This document shows, piece after piece, positions 1 through 5,110 of a DNA stretch of 8,324 nucleotides. The notes beneath the pieces were generated by a model. The model was not told the DNA's origin, did no database searches, and saw only the letters and a program-made list of their open reading frames with translations. The position numbers were made by a program, and so were the translations under genes. Positions within the stretch are counted from its first letter, which is position 1. Each line of letters opens with the position of its first letter. This DNA comes from an uncultured Dialister sp. Lineage in GTDB: Bacteria; Bacillota; Negativicutes; Veillonellales; Dialisteraceae. The DNA is taken from contig UQRR01000086.1 of NCBI GenBank assembly GCA_900543455.1, positions 1 through 8,324 of the forward strand, read 5' to 3'.

Positions 1-147
1 CCACCATTTCGCATTTCTCATTTCTAATTTCTCATTCAATCGAGGCTTTCAAACGTAATCAAAGGGCAGCACGCCCCGTGGGCTAACCCTAACCCCTAAA
101 CCCTGAACCCTGAACCCTAAAACCTGAACCTATTCACCATTTTCTAT
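1..147 (+). repeat. Composite intergenic repeat, copy A (left part outside window)
   Basis: The copy starts inside the heptamer tract: four ATTTCTC-type units at 6-33 (ATTTCGC, ATTTCTC, ATTTCTA, ATTTCTC). Next comes the module CGAGGCTTTCAAACG...GGGCTAA (41-86), which contains the short stem GGGC..GCCC. Six CCCTGAA-type heptamers follow at 87-128 (CCCTAAC, CCCTAAA, CCCTGAA twice, CCCTAAA, ACCTGAA). The stretch 129-147 resembles the link seen before the genes at 1406 and 3494 (CTATTTT-like). The rpsD promoter begins directly after it. The same modules recur at 1263-1389 and 4830-4902. The function is unknown. Confidence 0.85.
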
Positions 148-176
148 TTGACACGGCCCGAATTACCCTTTATAAT
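148..176 (+). promoter_or_regulatory. Sigma-70/SigA promoter of rpsD
   Basis: A perfect TTGACA (148-153) and a perfect TATAAT (171-176) are separated by 17 bases, the ideal spacing for the housekeeping sigma factor. Transcription should start near 183, giving a leader of about 47 bases. This strength fits a ribosomal protein gene. The promoter sits immediately downstream of repeat copy A. Confidence 0.92.
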
Positions 177-182
177 AAATAA

Positions 183-221
183 GCTATTCAATTCGGATAG
201 CGGTATTTTATAGAGAGGTGA
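183..221 (+). promoter_or_regulatory. rpsD leader hairpin and Shine-Dalgarno
   Basis: The first transcribed bases can form a 7-bp stem, GCTATTC (183-189) with GGATAGC (195-201), closed by a 5-base loop and containing one T-G wobble. The Shine-Dalgarno GAGAGGTGA follows at 213-221, eight bases before ATG 230. The hairpin could stabilise the 5' end or take part in S4 autoregulation, as rpsD is autoregulated in Bacillus. The leader is too short to recognise a known S4-binding pseudoknot. Confidence 0.5.
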
Positions 222-229
222 CTCACACA

Positions 230-823
230 ATGGCAACAAACAGAAATCTCCGTTTTAAGACCAGCAGACGTTTCGGCGTAAATGTTTACGGCCATCCGAA
301 AGCGTTAAAACGGCAGCCAGCGGAAGCTCGTCAGAAGAAAATGTCTGAATACGGCATCCAGCTCGCAGAAAAACAGAAAGTAAAAGCAATGTACAACCTG
401 CTTGAAAAGCAGTTCTACCGCTATTATGATAAAGCAAAGAGAATGTCCGGCGTCGTAGGCGAAAACCTGCTGTTCCTGCTGGAAACCAGACTCGATAATG
501 TCGTATATCGTGCTGGCTTTGCACGTTCCATCCGTCAGGCTCGTCAGATGGTTACCCATGGCCTCATCAATGTCGATGGCAAGAGAGTAGACATTCCGTC
601 CTACCCGCTGCGCGCTGGCCAGGTCGTTTCCCTGCGTGAAGCTTACAGATCCAACGAAATGTTCAAACAGTCCTTCCAGGAAGCTAAGACTTTCGATCTT
701 CCATACATCGAAAAATCTTTCGACAACTGGACTGCTACCCTGGTTCGTTTCCCGCAGAGAGACGAACTCCCATACAAGGATGAAGTCAACGAAACCAACA
801 TCGTCGAACTGTACTCCAAGTAA
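230..823 (+). CDS. rpsD: 30S ribosomal protein S4
   Basis: This is a primary 16S rRNA-binding protein that nucleates 30S assembly. The product has 197 residues, close to the usual 197-209. An N-terminal basic region (RFKTSRRFGVNVYGHPKALKR) precedes the S4 RNA-binding fold at about residues 87-150, with RLDNVVYRAGFARSIRQAR and HGLINVDGKRVDIPSYPL as typical signatures. The protein contains no cysteine, so it belongs to the zinc-free (C-minus) S4 type. ATG 230 is chosen because the Shine-Dalgarno at 213-221 sits eight bases upstream; the in-frame GTG at 218 overlaps that Shine-Dalgarno. The gene has its own promoter and terminator and is separate from the alpha operon (rpsM-rpsK-rpoA) that carries it in many bacteria. 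Identification is secure. Confidence 0.98.
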   Translation: MATNRNLRFKTSRRFGVNVYGHPKALKRQPAEARQKKMSEYGIQLAEKQKVKAMYNLLEKQFYRYYDKAKRMSGVVGENLLFLLETRLDNVVYRAGFARSIRQARQMVTHGLINVDGKRVDIPSYPLRAGQVVSLREAYRSNEMFKQSFQEAKTFDLPYIEKSFDNWTATLVRFPQRDELPYKDEVNETNIVELYSK

Positions 824-840
824 TTGGATTCTTTTGGACG

Positions 841-871
841 AAAAAGACTGGCGAAAGCCAGTCTTTTTTTT
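841..871 (+). terminator. Intrinsic terminator of rpsD
   Basis: The stem AAAAAGACTGGC (841-852) pairs with GCCAGTCTTTTT (857-868) around a GAAA tetraloop, and the T tract continues to 871. It starts 17 bases after the rpsD stop. The A/T ends mean it could also act on the opposite strand. Confidence 0.95.
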
Positions 872-1000
872 ATTTGGCTAGGGAAAGCAGGCACGCGAGG
901 AGCCGTTCTTATAGATCGTCATTCCCTAGGAATCTTTGCGTGATACCTATCTTTGTCATATGGGACAAGCCATTTGCATGAAACTCGGCTTTCGCACGAT

Positions 1001-1023
1001 ACATGAAATGTCGAATTTCATGT
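1001..1023. repeat. Perfect inverted repeat, operator-like
   Basis: ACATGAAAT (1001-1009) and ATTTCATGT (1015-1023) are exact reverse complements separated by GTCGA. There is no T tract, so it is not an intrinsic terminator. It lies about 35 bases upstream of the possible promoter at 1058. A regulator-binding site is one possibility; no family-specific operator was recognised. Confidence 0.5.
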
Positions 1024-1057
1024 CATTCCAACAATAAAAGCATTTTGTTCACAAATA

Positions 1058-1066
1058 TGTTAAAAT
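1058..1066 (+). promoter_or_regulatory. Possible extended -10 promoter for the acyltransferase unit
   Basis: TGTTAAAAT fits the extended -10 pattern TGnTATAAT with one mismatch, in an AT-rich setting. No good -35 hexamer is seen at normal distance. If used, it would give a leader of over 300 bases running through repeat copy B to the gene at 1406. No better promoter was found between 872 and 1405. Confidence 0.3.
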
Positions 1067-1134
1067 AATAGGAATCGATAGCTCTGCGGTTCATGATTTC
1101 TGGCGCACTAGGATTGTTTTGCGCTGTACCACAA

Positions 1135-1389
1135 GTGTGAAAGCGGAGATGAGGGATTAGTGGCTAGGGATTAGGAGCGCCAAGTGACTAGTGACTGGAA
1201 TGCCAGCTCATGCCATCGCCAGTATTTATATTTCGCGGCGCTTCCTTATTTTTATGCGCTGCACCACCATTTCTCATTTCTAATTTCTCATTCAATCGAG
1301 GCTTTCAAACGTAATCAAGGGGCAAGCCGCCCCACGGGCTAACCCTGAACCCTGAACCCTGAACCCATCAACCTTATTCTCTATTTTTC
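1135..1389 (+). repeat. Composite intergenic repeat, copy B (most complete copy)
   Basis: Modules in order: lead-in GTGAAAGCGGAGATGA (to 1152); heptamers GGGATTA, GTGGCTA, GGGATTA (1153-1173); a 10-base linker; GTGACTA, GTGACTG (1184-1197); GAATGCC motif (1198-1204); stem GCGGCGC (1235-1241) with GCGCTGC (1256-1262), containing one G-T wobble; heptamers ATTTCTC, ATTTCTA, ATTTCTC (1269-1289); a hairpin module with GGGGC..GCCCC (1290-1342); and three CCCTGAA units plus a degenerate one (1343-1370). The link CTATTTTTC then leads into the Shine-Dalgarno GAAAGGGG at 1391-1398. No coding potential is evident. Confidence 0.85.
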
Positions 1390-1405
1390 AGAAAGGGGTA
1401 TCCCT

Positions 1406-2311
1406 ATGAAAGGTACCTATAGATTACTCAAGACGCTCGGCGCTTTCTGCTGCGGGCTTTCAGAAGAAAATGCCGTGAAAGCGGGGAACGCGCTGGGAAA
1501 ATTTTTCTGGCTGCTGGTACCGGCAAGAAGAAAGCGGCTTGCAGTCGCGAATCTTCTCCGCACCGGTCTTGCCAAAGACGAGAAGGAAGCTGAGCGCATC
1601 GCGAAGGCATCGGCTGTCCGTTTCGGGCCGCTGGGGGTCTCGATGTTCCGCTTCCCGCTGCTTACGAAGGAGAATATTTCCGAATATGTGACCATTCGAG
1701 GGAAGGAAAAGCTGGATGCGATCAAGGCGGAAGGGAAAGGCTGCATTCTGGCGGCGACGCACTGCGGCAACTGGGAAGTCGAAGGGGCGGCGCTTGCGCT
1801 CTACGGTTATCCGCTGCTTTCTGTCGCGATGAAGCAGAACAATGAGGAATTCGACCGTTTCCTCTGCGAGTATCGCTCGATGCCGGGGCAGACTGTCGAG
1901 TATAAGACGGGAGTCCGTGATATGCTCCGCCGGCTGAAAGAAGGATACTTCGTGGGACTTCTGTGCGATCAGGACCCCGGGGACACGGGGATCCTGTCTG
2001 ATTTCTTCGGGGAGAAAACACTGACTGCGACAGGGCCGGCGCATTTTTCCATGCTCTGCAAACTGCCGGTCATGACAGCGCTGATCCACCAGACGGGGCC
2101 TTTCCGCTTTGAAATCATCATCGGTGATCCGATCACGCCGGAGGAAGGGCTCTCCAAGAAGGAAGCTATCCAGAATATCACGGATAAGATCAATGAGCGC
2201 CTGGAAGCGTGGATTCGTCAGTATCCGGAGGAGTGGTTCTGGCTGCACAATCGCTGGAAATGGACAGACCGTCTGCATCCGGAGCTAAAGTCTGAAAGCA
2301 GGGATGAGTAG
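1406..2311 (+). CDS. Lysophospholipid / lipid A acyltransferase (LpxL/HtrB family)
   Basis: Enzymes of this family transfer a fatty acyl chain from acyl-ACP onto a lipid A precursor at the cytoplasmic face of the inner membrane. The 301-residue length is typical. The catalytic HX4E motif is intact: His119 and Glu124 in ATHCGNWE. Other family blocks are CDQDPGD (187-193), DFFG (199-202) followed by TGPAHF, and the C-terminal PEEWFWLHNRWKW (274-286). The N-terminal region (about 11-38) is hydrophobic and may act as the membrane anchor. ATG 1406 has GAAAGGGG seven bases upstream. The last residues (SESRDE) and the TAG stop are read from the lead-in and first heptamer of repeat copy C, so the native C-terminus may have been shorter. 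Which acyl position it modifies (LpxL- or LpxM-like) cannot be told. Confidence 0.9.
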   Translation: MKGTYRLLKTLGAFCCGLSEENAVKAGNALGKFFWLLVPARRKRLAVANLLRTGLAKDEKEAERIAKASAVRFGPLGVSMFRFPLLTKENISEYVTIRGKEKLDAIKAEGKGCILAATHCGNWEVEGAALALYGYPLLSVAMKQNNEEFDRFLCEYRSMPGQTVEYKTGVRDMLRRLKEGYFVGLLCDQDPGDTGILSDFFGEKTLTATGPAHFSMLCKLPVMTALIHQTGPFRFEIIIGDPITPEEGLSKKEAIQNITDKINERLEAWIRQYPEEWFWLHNRWKWTDRLHPELKSESRDE

Positions 2312-2449
2312 CTAGGGATTAGGTTTGCGATACGAGAAAACCGCTAGTTTCAAACCTCCGCGGCGCTTTTGATTTTTATGCGCCGCACCTTCCTCGTAGA
2401 ACCCACCTTCCCCGTAGAACCCATTGAACCCGTTGCACCTTATTACATA
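2293..2449 (+). repeat. Composite intergenic repeat, copy C (reduced)
   Basis: The lead-in TGAAAGCAGGGATGA (2293-2307) overlaps the end of the acyltransferase gene. GTAGCTA and GGGATTA follow, then a segment bounded by AGGTTTG (2321-2327) and its reverse complement CAAACCT (2351-2357). The perfect stem GCGGCGC (2360-2366) / GCGCCGC (2380-2386) comes next. In place of the ATTTCTC and GGGCTAA modules there is an 18-base tandem duplication (2388-2405 and 2406-2423, one mismatch) containing GTAGAACCCA, then 9-base GAACCC-type units to about 2440. The Shine-Dalgarno of the next gene follows at 2452-2460. Confidence 0.8.
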
Positions 2450-2465
2450 CCAAAGGAGGGCAAAT

Positions 2466-3194
2466 ATGCTGCAGCTCCATATTGAGAAAAGTTACGTGGG
2501 GGATATTCCCGTCCGCATCGTGCACCCGATCCGAGACGAGGGAAAGGCGCTCCTCCTGTACCATGGCTGGAGCAGCCGCGGAGAATATCAGACCACGAAA
2601 GCGGCTGTCTTTGCACTTCATGGTTATACAGTCTTCGTCCCGGATGCGATCCATCATGGGGAGCGCGATGCGCTGGCAGACTATTATCAGGTCGAGGATT
2701 ACAACATTTTCTGGGAAACGATCCGGCAGAATGTGAGAGAATATGAGACGCTCTATACCTTTGCGCGGGACAAGGGCTATGGTACACCCGTCATTGCAGG
2801 ACACTCGATGGGCGGCATGTCTGTCCTTGGGATCGCAGCCCGCTATCCGCATCTGGTGAAATCGGTGATTTCCTTCAATGGTTCGGGGGACTGGCTTCTC
2901 TCACATCTCTTCATGCAGGCGCGCTTCGGGCTCTCGGCGGGGAGAGACTGGCCGCTTTATGATGTGCTGGAAAAAGAGCAGCCGATGTCTCATATAGAGG
3001 AAATGAAATCGATTCCCATCTTTATGACGAATGGGGAAAACGATATCTCTGTCGACCCTCGCGCGCAGGCGCATTTCTTTGAATCTTTGAAGGCATCCGG
3101 CGGCGATGTGACGCGCATCACCTATCTCCGCCTCGGGCACTTCGTCACGACCAATATGCTCGATGATGCGCTAAAGTGGCTGGGGGATAAGTGA
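2466..3194 (+). CDS. Alpha/beta hydrolase, YjfP/YitV-like esterase
   Basis: This is probably a soluble serine esterase of the dienelactone-hydrolase / S9-like branch; the physiological substrate is unknown. The product has 242 residues, close to E. coli YjfP. The oxyanion-hole strand is LLLYHGWSS (29-37), followed by the characteristic VPDAIHHGERD (58-68). The nucleophile elbow is GHSMGG with Ser114. The likely acid is Asp193 in TNGENDISVD and the base is His225 in LGHF, so the triad appears complete. There is no signal peptide. ATG 2466 is preceded by AAAGGAGGG at 2452-2460, five bases away; an upstream in-frame start at 2424 lies inside the repeat and lacks a ribosome-binding site. The TGA stop falls inside a GTGACTT repeat heptamer. 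No terminator separates it from its neighbours, so co-transcription is plausible. Confidence 0.88.
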   Translation: MLQLHIEKSYVGDIPVRIVHPIRDEGKALLLYHGWSSRGEYQTTKAAVFALHGYTVFVPDAIHHGERDALADYYQVEDYNIFWETIRQNVREYETLYTFARDKGYGTPVIAGHSMGGMSVLGIAARYPHLVKSVISFNGSGDWLLSHLFMQARFGLSAGRDWPLYDVLEKEQPMSHIEEMKSIPIFMTNGENDISVDPRAQAHFFESLKASGGDVTRITYLRLGHFVTTNMLDDALKWLGDK

Positions 3195-3478
3195 CTTGAA
3201 TGCCTTCCCCCTGAACACGGAGGCTTGAAAGTAGAGATGAGTAGCTAGGGATTAGTGGCTAGGGATTAGATGCCTCGAGTGACTAGTGACTTGTGACTAG
3301 TGACTGAAATGCCACCTTTGGGCATCGCCACCATCTATACTCCGCGGCGCTTCCATATTTTTATGCGCCGCACTACCCCCATTGAACCCTCTGAACCTGT
3401 TGAACCCGCTCCCCCTCTTTCGCACGCAATCAAAGGGCGGCACGCCCGAGGGGCTAACCCTGCCCCCTATTTTCAGAA
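3191..3478 (+). repeat. Composite intergenic repeat, copy D with a partial unit in front
   Basis: A fragment GTGACTTGAATGCC (3191-3204) contains the hydrolase stop codon. The main copy starts with the lead-in TTGAAAGTAGAGATGA (3225-3240). It continues with GTAGCTA, GGGATTA, GTGGCTA, GGGATTA (3241-3268), a 10-base linker, and four GTGACT(A/T/G) heptamers (3279-3306). Then come AAATGCC with GGGCATCGCC, and the perfect stem GCGGCGC (3344-3350) / GCGCCGC (3365-3371). Instead of ATTTCTC units there are three 9-base units (GAACCCTCT, GAACCTGTT, GAACCCGCT). The hairpin module GGGC..GCCC and GGGCTAACCC follow, then CTATTTTC leads into the next Shine-Dalgarno. Confidence 0.85.
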
Positions 3479-3487
3479 AGGAGATGA
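3475..3487 (+). promoter_or_regulatory. Shine-Dalgarno that points to a non-ATG start
   Basis: AGAAAGGAGATGA matches the extended anti-SD complement (AGAAAGGAGGTGA) with one mismatch. Its end lies six bases before ACG 3494. The ATG at 3484 is part of this Shine-Dalgarno and is in another frame. The next in-frame ATG, at 3533, is about 45 bases away and has no ribosome-binding site of its own. Confidence 0.65.
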
Positions 3488-3493
3488 CCATCC

Positions 3494-4693
3494 ACGAAGT
3501 ACAGACAAAATATCCTGATCCTTATCGCGAGCATGTTCCTTGTATCTATCGGCTACACGATGGTCATTCCTTTCTTGCCGCTCTATCTTTTGGATATCGG
3601 AGTACCTGAGGAGAGTATTGCACTTTGGACGGGCATCGTATTCTCGAGCTGCTTTCTGGTGGCGGGCATCATGGGGCCTGTCTGGGGAAAGATGGCGGAT
3701 ACGAGGGGCAAGAAGCAGATGGCGATCCGCGCGGCGGTGCTGCTCGGCTTTTCCTACCTTTTCTGCGGGTTGTCTCAGAATGCCTGGCAGATGACAGCGG
3801 CTCGTGCCTTTATGGGATTCTCGAATGGCTTCGTCGCAGCGTCGATGGCGATCATCTCCGTCAGTGCGGATCCGAAGAATCTGGGAGCCACGCTTGGAAT
3901 GGGGCAGACAGCACTCATCGTGGGCGGCATCGCGGGGCCTCTTGTGGGAGGGACGCTGGCGCATCTCATCGGTATACGGAATACCTTTTTTATTTCTGCG
4001 GCGTTCCTTTGGTTCGTTGCCGTGCTCGTCATCCTCTATGTCAGAGAGCCGAAGCTGGGGATGGTGAAAAAGGTGGAATCAAAGGCGACCACCATCGGGG
4101 AAGACCTCTCGTATGCCTTCCATAATGGGCATCTGCGGGAGATACTCTTCATCGCCTTCGGTTTGCAGACGACGATCCTCATGATCCAGCCGGTGACGGC
4201 GCTTTACGTTTCCGAGCTTTTGGATGGCATGGGAAATGTGGAGCTCATTTCCGGCTTCATCATGAGCAGCGGCGGCATCGCAGGCGCACTCACGACGACG
4301 CTGTGGGGAAAATTCGGCCAGCGCAAAGGCTATTATTTTGCCATCTGTCTCACGCTGCTTGCTGCGGGATGCCTGACGATAGCGCAGTCCGTACCGGACA
4401 CGGTCGTGGGCTTCGGCCTTTGTCAGTTCCTCGTCGGGTGCTTTGTGATCGGTGTCAATCCTTCGCTCAATGCGGCGATGGTCATGTACACGCCGGATGA
4501 TTTCCGCGGCCGCGTCTTTGGCCTTTTCAATACGGCGCAGCAGTTTGGCAATATGGTGGGACCGCTCGTCTCCTCTGCGATCTCCATGATGGCAGGCATC
4601 TGGGAAGTCTACGCTATCGCTGGTCTGATCCAGCTTTCTCTCGGGATGAAAATCTACCTCGGGCGTGTCCGAAAGGGAGAGCTGGGGAAATAG
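3494..4693 (+). CDS. MFS multidrug-type exporter, MdtG-like; apparent ACG start
   Basis: This is an inner-membrane major facilitator predicted to export small molecules in exchange for protons. It is 399 residues from ACG 3494, matching the family (about 390-410). Visible features are TM1 (about 6-33), motif A in the first cytoplasmic loop (GPVWGKMADTRGKKQM, 61-76) and the antiporter motif C in TM5 (GGIAGPLVGG, 144-153). A second half resembles the first (SSGGIAGALTTTLWGKFGQRKG). It is closest in feel to MdtG/YceE. The first ATG in frame is 3533, which would cut off the start of TM1. Reading from ACG gives KYRQNILILIASM before it, a normal MFS N-terminus, with an excellent Shine-Dalgarno at 3475-3487. 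Either ACG is the initiator, or an ATG has mutated to ACG. The substrate cannot be inferred. Confidence 0.82.
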   Translation, partial: TKYRQNILILIASMFLVSIGYTMVIPFLPLYLLDIGVPEESIALWTGIVFSSCFLVAGIMGPVWGKMADTRGKKQMAIRAAVLLGFSYLFCGLSQNAWQMTAARAFMGFSNGFVAASMAIISVSADPKNLGATLGMGQTALIVGGIAGPLVGGTLAHLIGIRNTFFISAAFLWFVAVLVILYVREPKLGMVKKVESKATTIGEDLSYAFHNGHLREILFIAFGLQTTILMIQPVTALYVSELLDGMGNVELISGFIMSSGGIAGALTTTLWGKFGQRKGYYFAICLTLLAAGCLTIAQSVPDTVVGFGLCQFLVGCFVIGVNPSLNAAMVMYTPDDFRGRVFGLFNTAQQFGNMVGPLVSSAISMMAGIWEVYAIAGLIQLSLGMKIYLGRVRKGELGK

Positions 4694-4696
4694 AAG

Positions 4697-4902
4697 TTTG
4701 AAAGAAGGGATGAGTGGCTAGGGATTAGGGATTGGGAATTAGGAGTGACTAGTGACTGGTGACTTAAATGCCACTTTCGAGCATCGCCCTATTTATACTC
4801 CGCGGCGCTTCTATGTTTTTATGCGCCGCACCACCATTTCTAATTTCTCATTCAAGCGAAGCTTTCAAACGGAATCAAAGGGCAACTCGCCCGATGAGCT
4901 AA
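4697..4902 (+). repeat. Composite intergenic repeat, copy E
   Basis: The lead-in TTTGAAAGAAGGGATGA (4697-4713) begins three bases after the exporter stop. Then come GTGGCTA, GGGATTA, GGGATTG, GGAATTA (4714-4741), the linker GGA, and GTGACTA, GTGACTG, GTGACTT (4745-4765). AAATGCC (4766-4772) pairs weakly with GCAT. The perfect stem GCGGCGC (4802-4808) / GCGCCGC (4823-4829) and ATTTCTA, ATTTCTC (4836-4849) follow. The hairpin module with GGGC..GCCC ends in GAGCTAA at 4902. No CCCTGAA tract follows; a terminator takes its place. TTTGAAAG at 4697-4704 and CTTTCAAA at 4862-4869 are inverted relative to each other. Confidence 0.85.
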
Positions 4903-4917
4903 TAGGGAAACCATGGT

Positions 4918-4945
4918 AACGGTTCGCGAAAGCGAACCGTTTTTT
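4918..4945 (+). terminator. Intrinsic terminator after the exporter
   Basis: A perfect 10-bp stem, AACGGTTCGC (4918-4927) with GCGAACCGTT (4932-4941), has a GAAA loop and a T tract running to 4945. It probably ends a transcript covering the acyltransferase, hydrolase and exporter genes, since no terminator is seen between them. Confidence 0.93.
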
Positions 4946-5044
4946 GCGCGTGCATCACTTCTTGTCTCTATGGGTGGATTCGGACATCGCTTCATCGGTA
5001 TCTGCGATGACGCTCTTGGAAATTTCATTTCTTCTGCCTGTCTA

Positions 5045-5074
5045 TTGCGCTTTTTGGGGCCGATTTGCTACAAT
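5045..5074 (+). promoter_or_regulatory. SigA-type promoter of the solute-binding protein / kinase unit
   Basis: TTGCGC (5045-5050) and TACAAT (5069-5074) are 18 bases apart. Each hexamer resembles the consensus, and the -10 is followed by an AT-rich start region. The predicted leader is about 30 bases, with AAAGGAG at 5098-5104 six bases before ATG 5111. Confidence 0.7.
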
Positions 5075-5110
5075 TATAAAAATATTTATCATTCTGTAAA
5101 GGAGATTGGC

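Larger units (their letters stand above)
872..1134. other. Non-coding gap, no gene seen
   Basis: No reading frame with a ribosome-binding site or recognisable protein is visible on either strand. The stretch is richer in A and T than the flanking genes. It holds an inverted repeat at 1001-1023, a possible promoter at 1058-1066, and a segment at 913-940 that resembles the left arm of the palindromic element at 8161 (ATCGTCATTCC ... GAATCTTTGC). No tRNA or other structured RNA was recognised. Confidence 0.6.

Noticed and set aside
87..128. Telomere-like CCCTAAA/CCCTGAA repeats
   Set aside because: Only six imperfect units, lying internally and upstream of an rpsD promoter, with versions between other genes. 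Bacterial gene content excludes a eukaryotic telomere.
218..229. GTG start for rpsD 12 bases upstream of ATG 230
   Set aside because: The GTG is part of the Shine-Dalgarno GAGAGGTGA; ATG 230 has correct spacing and gives the standard S4 start.
1460..2278. Long minus-strand reading frame over the acyltransferase gene
   Set aside because: It is a codon-bias shadow of the real gene, with no ribosome-binding site or recognisable protein features.
2376..2852. Minus-strand reading frame over the hydrolase gene
   Set aside because: It is antisense to a gene with an intact catalytic triad, and part of it translates the 18-base tandem repeat (WVLRGR twice); it has no recognisable domain.
3344..3371. 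GCGGCGC..GCGCCGC stems as intrinsic terminators
   Set aside because: The T tract lies in the loop, not after the stem, and the downstream bases are GC-rich.
3484..3609. Short frame from ATG 3484 as the exporter start or as a leader peptide
   Set aside because: The ATG lies inside the Shine-Dalgarno with no spacing, and the frame does not encode the MFS sequence.
4913..5110. Upstream extension of the binding-protein frame to ATG 4913
   Set aside because: It would encode the intrinsic terminator hairpin and run through the promoter, and it would bury the signal peptide and lipobox in the middle of the protein.
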